Shown: piece by piece, positions 37,963-47,223 of the stretch
How the letters are laid out: the number at the start of each line of letters is the position of its first letter
Position numbering within the stretch: the stretch's first letter is position 1
Assembly (NCBI RefSeq): GCF_022374935.2
Contig: NZ_CP092430.2
Location: forward strand, 3,906,001-3,970,000
DNA: 64,000 nucleotides
Reading direction: 5' to 3'
Origin: Mycolicibacter virginiensis
Lineage (GTDB): Bacteria > Actinomycetota > Actinomycetes > Mycobacteriales > Mycobacteriaceae
The notes under the pieces: generated by a model
The model's database searches: none
What the model was told of the DNA's origin: nothing
What the model saw: only the letters and a program-made list of their open reading frames with translations
Translations under genes and position numbers: made by a program

Positions 37963-39174
37963 GTGGAAAGCCAGCTTGACGACATTGCTGCCGCACTCGA
38001 CAAGCCGGCCGACTACCTGAAGAACCCCTACCCGTACTTCCGGAACAAGCGCGAAGGGCTCGGGGTCTTCCCCGGAACGGTCATGGACTATTCCAAGACC
38101 CCGGCGTCGCTTCGGCCCAAGACCCAGTTCGCCGCGGTCTCCTTCGAGGCGGTGAATCAGGTCTTCCGCGAGGCGGATTCGTTCAACTCGCACATCTACG
38201 ACGTCACGATCGGCCTGTTCATTGGACCGACCATCCTGGCGATGGAGGGCGAACCGCACCGCAAGCATCGCAACCTGGTCTCGTCGGCGTTTAAGCGGAA
38301 GTCGTTGGTGCACTGGGAGCCGGAGGTGGTCAGGCCGGTCTGCACCGCATTGATCGACGAATTCATCGCCGACAGCACCGCCGATCTGGTATCCGGCTTC
38401 ACCTTCGAGTTCCCCACCCGGGTCATCTCCAAGCTGTTGGGTCTGCCCGAAGAGGATCTGCCCTGGTTCCGCCAGCGCGCGATCGAGCTGATCAGCTACA
38501 CCGTCAATTACGAACGAGCGTTCGCCGCTTCGGCGGAGTTGAAGGACTACTTCCTGGCTCAGATGGCGAAGCGCAAATCCCAGCCGACCGAAGACATCAT
38601 CGGCGACCTGGTCACCGCCGAGGTCGATGGCGAGAAGCTCAGTGACGAAGCGATCTTCTCGTTTCTTCGCCTGTTGCTGCCGGCCGGCCTGGAGACCACG
38701 TATCGGGCCACCAGCAACCTGCTGTACCTGCTGCTCACCCATCCCGAACAGTTCGCCGCGGTGCGCGCCGACCACGATCTGATCGGCGCCGCCATCGAGG
38801 AAGGGCTGCGCTACGAGACGCCGCTGACCACGGTGCAGCGCACCGCCATCCGCGACACCGCGGTGGCCGGCGTCGAAGTTCCCGCCGGCGCCGTCGTCGA
38901 CGTCTGCATCGGGTCGGCGAACCGCGACGAGGCCCGGTGGGAACGGCCGGAGGAATTCGACATCTTCCGCAAATGGATTCCGCACATCACGTTCGCCGCC
39001 GGCGAGCACACCTGCATGGGCCTACATCTGGCCCGCATGGAGATGCGGGTCGCGATGGAATGTCTGCTCGACCGCCTCGGCGAGATCACCCTGCTCACCG
39101 ATGACAACCCGCACATCTACGGGCAGCCGTTTCGCTCCCCGCGTTCGCTGCCGGTGACCTTCACCGCCCGATAA
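37963..39174 (+). CDS. Cytochrome P450
   Basis: A 403-residue P450 read from GTG, with GGGAG ribosome site. I-helix LLLPAGLETTYRATSN (the usual acid-alcohol pair is Glu-Thr), ExxR in EEGLRYETP, heme loop FAAGEHTCMGLHLARME. It differs clearly from the P450 just upstream. Its own operator palindrome lies in the short gap before it, so it is probably controlled separately. Convergent with the aldehyde dehydrogenase. Confidence 0.94.
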   Translation: MESQLDDIAAALDKPADYLKNPYPYFRNKREGLGVFPGTVMDYSKTPASLRPKTQFAAVSFEAVNQVFREADSFNSHIYDVTIGLFIGPTILAMEGEPHRKHRNLVSSAFKRKSLVHWEPEVVRPVCTALIDEFIADSTADLVSGFTFEFPTRVISKLLGLPEEDLPWFRQRAIELISYTVNYERAFAASAELKDYFLAQMAKRKSQPTEDIIGDLVTAEVDGEKLSDEAIFSFLRLLLPAGLETTYRATSNLLYLLLTHPEQFAAVRADHDLIGAAIEEGLRYETPLTTVQRTAIRDTAVAGVEVPAGAVVDVCIGSANRDEARWERPEEFDIFRKWIPHITFAAGEHTCMGLHLARMEMRVAMECLLDRLGEITLLTDDNPHIYGQPFRSPRSLPVTFTAR

Positions 39175-39208
39175 GTCTGCCGGCTCACGCCCGCGCGGCG
39201 GCTGCGGG

Positions 39209-40744
39209 TCAGGTGCCGCGCGGTTTGCGGTAGCCGATCGTCTTGGTCTCCAAGTACTGCGCGAATCCCTCGATTCCGCACTGCCGGCCCCAGCCGCTGC
39301 TCTTGTAGCCGCCGAACGGCGCGTCGGCGCCGTAGTACATGCCGCCGTTGACGCCGATTGCGCCGGTGCGGATCCGGCGCGCCACGTCCAGTGCCCGTCC
39401 GTTCGATGCCGAGACCACCGCACCGGCCAGCCCGTAGGCGCTGTCGTTGGCGATCCGCACCGCCTCGTCGTCGTCACTGAACGGCAGCATCACCAGCACC
39501 GGCCCGAACACCTCCTGCTGCGCGATGGCGGCGCTGTTGTCGACCCCGACGATCACCGTCGGCTGCACGTAGTGTCCGCCCGCCAGCTCGTCCGGCAGGC
39601 CGGTGACTTCGCCGCCGCCGGTGGTGATCTCGGCACCGTCGCGGCGAGCCTGCGCGTAGGCGTCGAGCACGCGCTGCTTCTGTGCGGCGCTGATCAGCGG
39701 GCCGACCAGGGTCTGCGGCAGCGCCGGGTCGCCCACGGTGACGGCCGCGAAGGCCGCGGTGACCGAGGCGACCAACTCGTCGAAGAGGCTGGCATGCACC
39801 AGCATCCGGGTGGTGGCCGCGCAGGCCTGCCCGGCGTGCACGCACACTCCGACTGCTCCGGGGATCACCTTGGCCGAGTCGGCGTCGTCGAGCACGATCA
39901 GCGCCGACTTTCCGCCCAGCTCCAGGAAGGTCCGCTTCATGGTGTCGGCGCTGGTGCGCGCCAGTAGCTTGCCGACCGTGGTGGATCCGGTGAACGAGAT
40001 CATGTCGACGCGAGGGTCGGTGCCGAGCAGTCCGGCCACCTCGTTGGACGGCGTGGGCACCACGTTGACCACCCCCGGGGGGATGTCGGTGTGCTCAGCG
40101 ATCAAGCGACCCAGCCGGGTGGCGTTCCACGGGGTGTTCGGGTCGGGCTTGAGCACGACGGTGTTGCCGGCCGCCAGGGCCGGCCCCAGCTTGTTGAGGA
40201 TCACCTCGATGGGAAAGTTGGACGGTGTGATCGCAGCGACCACACCGACCGGCTCTTTGACGACCGTGCGAATGTTGCGGTCGCCGAACAGTCCGCCGCC
40301 GTCGAGCTGCCGCTCCCAGTCGAATTCATCGATCAACCGTCCCGGGTAGCGCAGCCCGTCGACGAGCGGCCAATCCAGCTGTGCCAGTTGGGTCGTCATC
40401 ACCGGGCAGCCGACCTCGGCGATCAGCTCGGTGCGCAGCTCCTCCTTCTCGGCCTCCAGCGCCGACTGCAGTTGCGCCAGGCAGCGCTTGCGCAGTTCTC
40501 GGTTGGTCGACCAATCGGTGTCGTCGAACGCTCGCCGGGCCGCACCGATCGCCTGCTGCATGTCGCGGCGGTCGGCGGCCGCGGTGGCCCCCAACACCCG
40601 TCCGGTGGCCGGACAGTGATTGTCGAACTGCGCACCCGAGGCCGCCGCCACCAACTTGCCGTCGATCAGCAGGCGCGACTCTGCCGCCGCAGCAGCCCGT
40701 TCGCCGATCGCAATGCTGCTGACCCGATGTCCGACGTCGCTCAC
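39209..40744 (-). CDS. Aldehyde dehydrogenase
   Basis: A 511-residue NAD-dependent aldehyde dehydrogenase: AAITPSNFPIEVILNKLGPALAAGNTVVLKP, SFTGSTTVGKLL, LELGGKSALIVLDDAD and the catalytic cysteine in HAGQACAATTRML; the C-terminus has FGGYKSSGWGRQCGIEG. The GTG at 40744 follows AAAGGGG. Divergent from the CoA transferase gene across an operator palindrome. Confidence 0.93.
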   Translation of the reverse strand: MSDVGHRVSSIAIGERAAAAAESRLLIDGKLVAAASGAQFDNHCPATGRVLGATAAADRRDMQQAIGAARRAFDDTDWSTNRELRKRCLAQLQSALEAEKEELRTELIAEVGCPVMTTQLAQLDWPLVDGLRYPGRLIDEFDWERQLDGGGLFGDRNIRTVVKEPVGVVAAITPSNFPIEVILNKLGPALAAGNTVVLKPDPNTPWNATRLGRLIAEHTDIPPGVVNVVPTPSNEVAGLLGTDPRVDMISFTGSTTVGKLLARTSADTMKRTFLELGGKSALIVLDDADSAKVIPGAVGVCVHAGQACAATTRMLVHASLFDELVASVTAAFAAVTVGDPALPQTLVGPLISAAQKQRVLDAYAQARRDGAEITTGGGEVTGLPDELAGGHYVQPTVIVGVDNSAAIAQQEVFGPVLVMLPFSDDDEAVRIANDSAYGLAGAVVSASNGRALDVARRIRTGAIGVNGGMYYGADAPFGGYKSSGWGRQCGIEGFAQYLETKTIGYRKPRGT

Positions 40745-40765
40745 CTCGCCCCTTTCGGAACCCCA

Positions 40766-40782
40766 ACCGTAACCATTACAGT
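40766..40782 (+). promoter_or_regulatory. Operator palindrome between aldehyde dehydrogenase and CoA transferase
   Basis: ACCGTAA-CCA-TTACAGT, one mismatch from perfect symmetry. It lies in the divergent promoter region, 21 nt from the aldehyde dehydrogenase start. Confidence 0.62.
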
Positions 40783-40848
40783 AGAATACTTCAATTGGTT
40801 CTCCAGAGGTTCGCACGGCGGCAGGAGCGCGCTGAGTTGATCAAGGTG

Positions 40849-42063
40849 ATGGACGGCTTCCGGGTACTGGAGGTCGCGCAGTTCACGTTCGTCCCGGCGG
40901 CCGGGGCGATCCTGGCCGATTGGGGGGCCGATGTCATCAAGGTCGAGCACCCGGTGCGCGGCGACACCCAGCGCGGGTTCATCCGGATGGGCGGCTTCGA
41001 ACTCGACCCCGACCGGCATCCGCTGATCGAACATCCCAACCGCGGCAAGCGCAGCGTCGGCATCGACGTCTCGACCCCGGACGGTCAGCAGGTGCTCTAC
41101 GAGCTCGCCGCCTCCGCCGACGTGTTCCTGACCAACTACCTGCCGCGGGCACGGCAGAAGAACAAGTTCGATGTGGAACACATCCGCGCCGCGAATCCGG
41201 ACATCATCTATGCCCGCGGCAGCGCATACGGCGACAAAGGCCCCGAACGCGACACCGGCGGCTTCGACGGCACCGCGTTCTGGACCCGCAGCGGGGTGGG
41301 GCACGCTCTGAGCCCGGAAGAGCTCGGTGCGCCACTGTCCCAGGGAATCCCGGCGTTCGGCGACTCGGTCGGCGGCATGAACATCGCCGGCGGCATCGCC
41401 GCCGCGCTGCTGCATCGCGAGCGCACCGGGGAAGCCCTCGAGGTCGACGTCTCGCTGCTGTCCACCGCATGGTGGGCGGCCGGCGCCAGCGTGACCCAGG
41501 GCATGGAGACCGGCGAGGCCATGCGCGCACTCATGCCGCAATCCGGTGGCTCACCGGTGAATCCGTTCCTGGGCAACTACACCACCTCCGACGGCGGCAC
41601 CATCAATCTGTGCATCGTCAGCCCGACCGGATACATCCGGGACACCTTCGAGCATTTGGGCATTCCCGATGCGGCCGACGACCCCCGCTTCTCCGACGTG
41701 CTGCCGCTGATGCAGAACGCCGAGGCAGCCAGCGCACTGATCGTCGCCGCGATCGGCTCCAAACCGTTCGAATACTGGCGTCAGCACCTCAAGACCATGA
41801 AGGGCCAGTGGGCACCGTTCCAGAGCCTGGTCGACCTGGGCTCCGACGAACAGGCCATCGCCAACGACATGATCGTCGAAGTCGAGGCCGGCGACGGCGG
41901 GCCGGCGTTCAAAGTGGTCCGCGGTCCGGTCCAGTTCAACCATGAGCCGCTGGAGACGACCCGCGCCCCGCAGGCATCCGAGCACACCGAGATCGTCTTG
42001 ATGGAGCTCGGGATCGACTGGGACCGCATCGAAAAGCTCAAGGAGTCAGGCGCTATCGCCTAG
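40849..42063 (+). CDS. CaiB/BaiF family CoA transferase
   Basis: A 404-residue family III CoA transferase: MDGFRVLEVAQFTFVPAAGAILADWGADVIKVEHPVRGD, then LFRELAA-like and GGMNIAGGIAAALLHRERTG. The catalytic Asp of the family is not secured from eye alignment. It moves CoA between carboxylic acids or removes it. ATG at 40849 gives the family start; an in-frame TTG at 40837 has a better-spaced GGAG. The 3' end overlaps the convergent thioesterase gene by 18 nt. Confidence 0.91.
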   Translation: MDGFRVLEVAQFTFVPAAGAILADWGADVIKVEHPVRGDTQRGFIRMGGFELDPDRHPLIEHPNRGKRSVGIDVSTPDGQQVLYELAASADVFLTNYLPRARQKNKFDVEHIRAANPDIIYARGSAYGDKGPERDTGGFDGTAFWTRSGVGHALSPEELGAPLSQGIPAFGDSVGGMNIAGGIAAALLHRERTGEALEVDVSLLSTAWWAAGASVTQGMETGEAMRALMPQSGGSPVNPFLGNYTTSDGGTINLCIVSPTGYIRDTFEHLGIPDAADDPRFSDVLPLMQNAEAASALIVAAIGSKPFEYWRQHLKTMKGQWAPFQSLVDLGSDEQAIANDMIVEVEAGDGGPAFKVVRGPVQFNHEPLETTRAPQASEHTEIVLMELGIDWDRIEKLKESGAIA

Positions 42064-42867
42064 CCGGCGCGGGGACTTCTCACCGTATTTCCGGTCGGCA
42101 TCGAAATTGAAGTTCGCGATGGCGGTCGACACACCGCTGCCGATCGGGCCGAGAGTGTCGAACAGGCTTGCACTTCCGGTCGCCACGCCCGCGTCGCTGT
42201 AGTGGGTCAGCGCCGCCAGCCCGATGTAGGGACCGACCGGCAGCCTGCTCAGGGTCAGGGTGTAGTCGGCGTTGATGAAGGCCAGGCCCTTGGTGCTGAA
42301 ATTCGTCAGCGAGGCGGTGACGTCGACGGCCATCGCCGCCCGGACGAACGGCGTCAGTTCTTCGCCCTCGACCAGGTCACGGATCTCACGCAGCCACGCG
42401 TAGCGCGGTCCGGCGTGCTGCCACGGGAAGCCGGCGCCTTCGTCGTTGCCATAAGCCCGGATGAACATGGGCACCGAATCATCCAGCCGGGCCGGCTCTT
42501 CCGGGACCGGCGGCAGGCAGACCTCGGTGGTGAAGAAGTCACCGTCGGGCTGCGGACCGCGACGCAGGTACAACGCCGAAGCACGGGCCACCAGCTCGCC
42601 GTCCTGGGTCATCTCGGCGTCGATCGCACGCATCCGCGAGCCGGAGCGCACCACCGACGCATCGACCCGCAGCGGTGCACCGGCCACCCGGCGCAGGATC
42701 TCGACGGTCAGTCGCGCCGGCTGCAGGTCGGCTTCTCCCGCGTGCCGCTCGACGGCGCGGGCCAGCAGCCCGCCCACGACCTGTCCCCCGAGGGTCGGCC
42801 CCCACCCGCCGTGCGCGATCGGGTTGGGCGCCAGGTCGTCGCCACGACGCACCACAAACGGAATCAT
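42046..42867 (-). CDS. Acyl-CoA thioesterase-like double hotdog protein
   Basis: A 273-residue protein with two hotdog halves (TesB-like). Seen are GGWGPTLGGQVVGGLLARAVE and VEILRRVAGAPLRVDASVVRSGSRM in the first half, and LAFINADYTLTLSRLPVGPYIGL in the second. It could release free acid from an acyl-CoA intermediate. Start ATG at 42867, divergent from the DUF35 gene. Confidence 0.85.
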   Translation of the reverse strand: MIPFVVRRGDDLAPNPIAHGGWGPTLGGQVVGGLLARAVERHAGEADLQPARLTVEILRRVAGAPLRVDASVVRSGSRMRAIDAEMTQDGELVARASALYLRRGPQPDGDFFTTEVCLPPVPEEPARLDDSVPMFIRAYGNDEGAGFPWQHAGPRYAWLREIRDLVEGEELTPFVRAAMAVDVTASLTNFSTKGLAFINADYTLTLSRLPVGPYIGLAALTHYSDAGVATGSASLFDTLGPIGSGVSTAIANFNFDADRKYGEKSPRRLGDSA

Positions 42868-42925
42868 GTCTTACTGCGCTCCAGGTAGAAAAAACCCCGC
42901 TGGTCAACTCGCGCTATCGTACATT

Positions 42926-42942
42926 ACTGTAAGCATTACAGT
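42926..42942 (+). promoter_or_regulatory. Perfect operator palindrome ACTGTAA-N3-TTACAGT
   Basis: A perfect 17-bp palindrome (spacer GCA) in the divergent region between the thioesterase (minus) and DUF35/thiolase (plus) genes, 26 nt before the DUF35 ATG. Confidence 0.7.
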
Positions 42943-42968
42943 TAATAGACCCGTTGCGCGGAGGTCCC

Positions 42969-43382
42969 ATGCAGAAAGCGCTAGCTCCCGACATCTCGAC
43001 CTGGCCGGAGGAGAGCCCGCAGTTGGTGGGCAGTCGGTGCGCGGACTGCGCCGCCACGGTCTTTCCGGCCCAGCCACGCTGCCCGAGCTGCAGCGGCGAC
43101 CGGATGAGCCAGGAACTGCTTCCGCGCACCGGAACCCTGGTGGCCTGGACCACCCAGGGTTTTCCGCCCGGGGCGCCGTACCTGGGTCCCACCGGCAAGG
43201 ACTTCGTACCGTTCGGTGTCGGACTGGTGCAGCTGGGCGACGTCGTCCGGGTCGAAGGCCGGCTCACCGAGAACGACTCGGACAAGCTGGAATTCGGCAT
43301 GCCGGTGGAGTTGGTCATGGTGCCGTTCACCTCCGACGCCGACGGCAACGAGGTCATCACCTTCGCCTTTCGGCCGGTATAG
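42969..43382 (+). CDS. DUF35 zinc-ribbon/OB-fold protein (thiolase partner)
   Basis: A 137-residue DUF35 protein. The zinc ribbon CADC...CPSC is at residues 24-42, then an OB fold (RTGTLVAWTTQGFPPGAPYLG, PFGVGLVQLGDVVRVEGRL). Such proteins are obligate partners of SCP2-thiolases, for example ChsH2's DUF35 domain with Ltp2. The thiolase gene begins 14 nt downstream. Start ATG at 42969. Confidence 0.9.
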   Translation: MQKALAPDISTWPEESPQLVGSRCADCAATVFPAQPRCPSCSGDRMSQELLPRTGTLVAWTTQGFPPGAPYLGPTGKDFVPFGVGLVQLGDVVRVEGRLTENDSDKLEFGMPVELVMVPFTSDADGNEVITFAFRPV

Positions 43383-43396
43383 GAGACCGCGATCCC

Positions 43397-44545
43397 ATGA
43401 CTCATGACGTAGCGATCATCGGTGTGGGCCTGCACCCATTCGGCCGATTCGAGGGCAAGTCCGCGATGGCGATGGGGGTCGACGCGATCTTCGCCGCGGT
43501 GGCCGACGCGGGGGTGAACTGGAAAGACATCGGCGCCGCGACCGGTGGCAGCTGGACGGTGGCCAACCCGGATGCGATCGTCGGAATGGTCGGGCTGTCG
43601 GGTATCCCGTTCACCAACGTGTTCAACGCGTGCGCCACCGCGGCCAGCGCGGCCAAGGTCTGCGCCGACGGTATCCGGCTGGGCGACTACGACATCGGCA
43701 TCGCCGTCGGCCTGGACAAGCACCCGCGCGGGGCGTTCACCGAAGACCCGGCGTTGGTCGGAATGCCGCGATGGTATGCCGAGAACGGCCAGTACCTGAC
43801 CACCCAGTTCTTCGGCATGAAGGCCAATCGCTACCTGCACGATCACGGCATCTCCCGGCAGACGTTGGCCAAAGTCGCGGCGAAGAACTTCCGCAACGGC
43901 GTGCTGAACCCGAATGCGTTCCGGCGGAAGCCGATCTCCGAGGAGGAGATCCTGGACTCGGCGATGCTGAACTATCCGCTGACCCAATACATGTTCTGCG
44001 CTCCCGACGAGGGCGCGGCGGCGGTTGTGATGTGCCGCGCCGACATCGCGCACCGCTATACCGACAAGCCGGTGTACCTGCGCGCGGTGGAGGTCCGCAC
44101 GCGGCGCTACGGCGCCTACGAGGTGAACACCACCTTCGCCCCGGTCGTCGAAGACGTGGCACCCACGGTGTACGCCGCCCGCGCCGCCTTTGAAAAGGCC
44201 GGTGTCGCACCCGAAGATGTCGACGTCATCCAGTTGCAGGACACCGACGCCGGCGCCGAGATCATTCACATGGCCGAGTGCGGCTTCTGCGCCGACGGCG
44301 ACCAGGAGAAGCTGCTGGCCGACGGCGCGACCGAGATCACCGGGTCACTGCCGATCAACACCGACGGCGGGCTGATCGCCAACGGTGAACCGATCGGCGC
44401 ATCCGGACTGCGCCAGATCCACGAGCTGGTGCGCCAGCTGCGCGGCGAAGCCGGCGACCGGCAGGTGCCCGGCAAGCCGAAGGTGGGATTCGCTCAGCTC
44501 TACGGCGCTCCAGGCACCGCCGCGGCAACCATTCTGACCCGCTGA
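43397..44545 (+). CDS. Thiolase-like protein (SCP2-thiolase/Ltp type)
   Basis: A 382-residue thiolase-fold protein. It opens MTHDVAIIGVGLHPFGRFEG and keeps the nucleophile motif NVFNACATAASAAK. The late motif reads INTDGGLIANGEPIGASGLRQI, where the usual thiolase GHPxGATG has Glu for His. This pattern fits Ltp-type enzymes that cleave CoA thioesters with a DUF35 partner rather than ordinary thiolases. AGGAG precedes the ATG; the longer upstream frame is a shadow of the DUF35 gene. Confidence 0.9.
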   Translation: MTHDVAIIGVGLHPFGRFEGKSAMAMGVDAIFAAVADAGVNWKDIGAATGGSWTVANPDAIVGMVGLSGIPFTNVFNACATAASAAKVCADGIRLGDYDIGIAVGLDKHPRGAFTEDPALVGMPRWYAENGQYLTTQFFGMKANRYLHDHGISRQTLAKVAAKNFRNGVLNPNAFRRKPISEEEILDSAMLNYPLTQYMFCAPDEGAAAVVMCRADIAHRYTDKPVYLRAVEVRTRRYGAYEVNTTFAPVVEDVAPTVYAARAAFEKAGVAPEDVDVIQLQDTDAGAEIIHMAECGFCADGDQEKLLADGATEITGSLPINTDGGLIANGEPIGASGLRQIHELVRQLRGEAGDRQVPGKPKVGFAQLYGAPGTAAATILTR

Positions 44546-44560
44546 CGACCCGGAGCAATC

Positions 44561-45790
44561 ATGAGCCAATTCCGTGACGCACCGATCTTTGATGCCGACC
44601 AACACATGTACGAAACCCCCGAGGCACTGACCAAGTACCTGCCGGAGAAGTATTCGCGGGCGGTCCAATTCGCCCAGATCGGCCGCCAGACCCGGATCAT
44701 CATCAACGGCAAGGTCAGCGACTTCATCCCCAATCCCACCTTCGAGCGGGTCGCCGCGCCGGGCGCACACGAGAAGTTCTTCGCCGGGGAGAACACCGAG
44801 GGACTGACCCTGCGTGAGATGCAGGGCCAGGCGATCGAGGCGCCGGCGGCAACCCGCAACCCCGCGGACCGGGTCGCCGAGCTGGACCGCCAGGGCGTCA
44901 CCGAAGCATTGAACTATCCCACGTTGGCCAGCCTGGTCGAGCATTCCAGCGCCGACGACCCGGAGCTCACGCTGGCCATCATTCACGCGCTGAACCAGTG
45001 GATGGCCGAGCACTGGTCCTACGACTACGACGGCCGGGTGTTCTCCACGCCGATCATCAATCTGTCCGAGGTCGAGGGCGCACAGCGGGAACTGGAGTAC
45101 ATCCTCGATCAGGGCGCAGCGGTGGCGCTCGTCAAACCCGGACCGGTCAACGGCATCCGCGGTTGGCGCTCTCCGGCGCTGCCGGAGTTCGACCCGTTCT
45201 GGCGTGATGTCCAGGCCGCCGGTCTGCCCATCGTGCTGCATGCCAGCTTCCCGCCGCTCGACGACTACGTCGGCCGGTGGGAGCCGCCGTACACGCAGAA
45301 CTTCATGACGCAAAGCGCTTTCCGCTGGATGGTGCTGGGGCACCGCGAGATCGCCGACATGATCACCGCGCTGATCTGCCATGGCACCCTGACCCGCTTC
45401 CCCAAGCTGCGCATCGCCAGCGTGGAGAACGGCAGCTCCTGGATCGGGCCGCTGTTTCACGACTTCGGCGACCTCTACAAGAAGATGCCGCAGAACTTCC
45501 CGGAGCATCCACACGAGGTGTTCCGGCGCAACATCTGGGTCAGCCCGTTCTGGGAGGGCGCCGTCTCCGACGTGGTGGACACCGTCGGCTGGGACAAGGT
45601 GCTGTTCGGATCGGACTATCCGCATCCCGAGGGACTGGCCGAGCCGAAGGGATTCTGGCGCTACGCCGAGGGAATGGACGTCCGGCGCACCTATGACTTC
45701 ATGGGCGACAACGCCCGCCGGTTCATGGGCCGACCGATCGCGAACCCGGATCCGGCGGCCCTCAAGCCACCAGCGCTCGCCGACGCCTAG
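44561..45790 (+). CDS. Amidohydrolase family metal-dependent hydrolase
   Basis: A 409-residue amidohydrolase_2 (ACMSD-like) protein. Metal-ligand motifs DADQHMYETP, VLHASFPP, and FGSDYPHPEGL are present. Family members are decarboxylases or hydrolases; the substrate here is unknown. It follows the thiolase by 15 nt and ends inside the left arm of a strong terminator. It is one of four paralogues in the cluster. Confidence 0.9.
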   Translation: MSQFRDAPIFDADQHMYETPEALTKYLPEKYSRAVQFAQIGRQTRIIINGKVSDFIPNPTFERVAAPGAHEKFFAGENTEGLTLREMQGQAIEAPAATRNPADRVAELDRQGVTEALNYPTLASLVEHSSADDPELTLAIIHALNQWMAEHWSYDYDGRVFSTPIINLSEVEGAQRELEYILDQGAAVALVKPGPVNGIRGWRSPALPEFDPFWRDVQAAGLPIVLHASFPPLDDYVGRWEPPYTQNFMTQSAFRWMVLGHREIADMITALICHGTLTRFPKLRIASVENGSSWIGPLFHDFGDLYKKMPQNFPEHPHEVFRRNIWVSPFWEGAVSDVVDTVGWDKVLFGSDYPHPEGLAEPKGFWRYAEGMDVRRTYDFMGDNARRFMGRPIANPDPAALKPPALADA

Positions 45791-45856
45791 CGTTGACTCT
45801 GCGGTCTCCGGCTGCGACACAACGCAATTCACCGCCGGCGACCGCAGAGTCAACGC
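45790..45856. terminator. Bidirectional terminator between convergent genes
   Basis: Arms GCGTTGACTCTGCGGTC (45790-45806) and its exact reverse complement (45840-45856) form a 17-bp stem, extendable by CCGGC/GCCGG with one mismatch. It lies between the ends of the amidohydrolase (plus) and SDR (minus) genes, and the left arm starts on the last base of the amidohydrolase stop. Confidence 0.75.
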
Positions 45857-45860
45857 GGTA

Positions 45861-46619
45861 TCACTTCGGCGCGAAGCGCTGGCCGGCGTCCAAGCGGATG
45901 CACTGGCCGTTGAGCATCGGGTTCTCGACGATGGCGGCCGCCAGCTTGGCGTACTCCTCGGGGCGACCCAGCCGCTTCGGGAATGCCGCGTCCTTGGTCA
46001 GCACAGCGGCGAACTCGTCGGGGATGCCCTGGGTGAGGCCGGTGGCGAACAGGCTGGGCGCGATCGCCAGCACCCGGATGCCCACACCGCCCAGGTCACG
46101 GGCCATTGTCAGGCACATTCCTGCGATGGCGGCCTTGGACGCGGTGTAGGCGATCTGCCCGATCTGGCCTTCGAACGCCGCGATCGAGGACGTATTGATG
46201 ATCACGCCGCGCTCATCGTCTTCCGGCTCATTGGTGCTCATGTGCCAGGCCGCGAGCCGGCTGACGTTGAAGGTCCCGACGACGTTGAGATCCTGGGTGC
46301 TGCGAAACGCCTCCAGGTCGTGCGGCCCGTCGCGAGTGATCGTTCGCTGGCCGATACCGCCACCGGCGGTGGTGACCGCGATGTGCAGCCCGCCCAACGC
46401 CTCGACCGCCTCGTTCAGCACCCGCTCGGTACCGGAGAAGTCGGTGACGTCGGCTTCGAAGAAGAGGCCGCCGATCGACTCGGCCACTTCCTTGCCCTTG
46501 GACTGCGGCCGGTCCAAGACCGCCACCTGGGCACCGCGTTTGGCCAACAGCTCCGCTGTCGCCTTACCGAAACCCGATGCGCCACCGACGATGATCGCGC
46601 GCTTGTTTTCGATCTCCAC
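45861..46619 (-). CDS. SDR, 3-hydroxyacyl-CoA dehydrogenase type 2-like
   Basis: A 252-residue SDR resembling HSD17B10: VEIENKRAIIVGGASGFGKATAELLAKRG, then NTSSIAAFEGQIGQIAYTASKAAIAGM and GVGIRVLAIAPSLFATGL. It may oxidise 3-hydroxyacyl-CoA or a hydroxysteroid. The GTG at 46619 is preferred because AAGGGGAG lies at the right distance; the frame also offers GTG at 46625. Confidence 0.9.
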   Translation of the reverse strand: MEIENKRAIIVGGASGFGKATAELLAKRGAQVAVLDRPQSKGKEVAESIGGLFFEADVTDFSGTERVLNEAVEALGGLHIAVTTAGGGIGQRTITRDGPHDLEAFRSTQDLNVVGTFNVSRLAAWHMSTNEPEDDERGVIINTSSIAAFEGQIGQIAYTASKAAIAGMCLTMARDLGGVGIRVLAIAPSLFATGLTQGIPDEFAAVLTKDAAFPKRLGRPEEYAKLAAAIVENPMLNGQCIRLDAGQRFAPK

Positions 46620-46683
46620 GAACACTCCCCTTGTTTGGACACGACGATCCGGGATCCACCCCGGCGCCTATACTATAGCCGTT

Positions 46684-46700
46684 CCCGTAATCCATTCAGT
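46684..46700 (-). promoter_or_regulatory. Degenerate operator palindrome upstream of the SDR
   Basis: CCCGTAA-TCC-ATTCAGT matches ACTGTAA-N3-TTACAGT at 5 of 7 bases in each arm. It lies about 65 nt before the SDR start. Confidence 0.35.
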
Positions 46701-46737
46701 ATGATCTACAAGGGTCCCGGGCAGGCGTATCAGACGC

Positions 46738-47223
46738 TCAGTTGATGAACCGGCTGGCGATTCTGGCCAGCGACGATCGGACACGCGGCGAGAGGTAAAC
46801 CGCGAACACCCCGTTGAAGATGTCCTCGCGCAGCCTGGTCAGCGTCGAGGTCGTGATCCGCCAGTCGCCGTCGACCTTTTCATACGTCTCGGTGTAGTGG
46901 CCGTAGCCGCGCAGGTTGACGCCGGGACCGAACCGCACCACGTCTTCGAGCGCCCACACCCCGTGTGCCGTGGTCGGCGAGTCCAATTCGATGTCGGGGG
47001 CGTGGACCTGGTGGACAGTGGGCTGGTCTCGCAGGCTTTTGCGGGTGAAAGCCACGAATTCATCGGCGCCAGTGATGACTTTGCCACCTGCACTCGACGT
47101 ATCGCTGACGAAGTCATCAGTGAACAGCGCACGCCAGGCCGCCCAGTCTTTGGTGTCCAGGTACCGGCAGTAGCGGGACTTGAGGCGTTTGATCGCCTCG
47201 ATCTGCGCGGCGTCGTCAGCCAC
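46738..47223 (-). CDS. SnoaL-like/NTF2-fold protein
   Basis: A 161-residue NTF2-fold protein (IKRLKSRYCRYLDTKDWAAWRALFTDDF, GRYxHYTETYEKVDGDWRI-like C-terminal strand). The fold covers ketosteroid isomerases, dehydratases and non-catalytic members. The GTG at 47223 overlaps the DUF35 stop by 8 nt; the open frame continues upstream only as a shadow. Last gene of the minus-strand operon. Confidence 0.85.
   Translation of the reverse strand: MADDAAQIEAIKRLKSRYCRYLDTKDWAAWRALFTDDFVSDTSSAGGKVITGADEFVAFTRKSLRDQPTVHQVHAPDIELDSPTTAHGVWALEDVVRFGPGVNLRGYGHYTETYEKVDGDWRITTSTLTRLREDIFNGVFAVYLSPRVRSSLARIASRFIN

Noticed and set aside
42461..43396. N-terminal extension of the thiolase frame (694 codons in total)
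   Set aside because: The upstream part overlaps the thioesterase and DUF35 genes and is arginine/serine-rich; AGGAG and the normal family start are at 43397.
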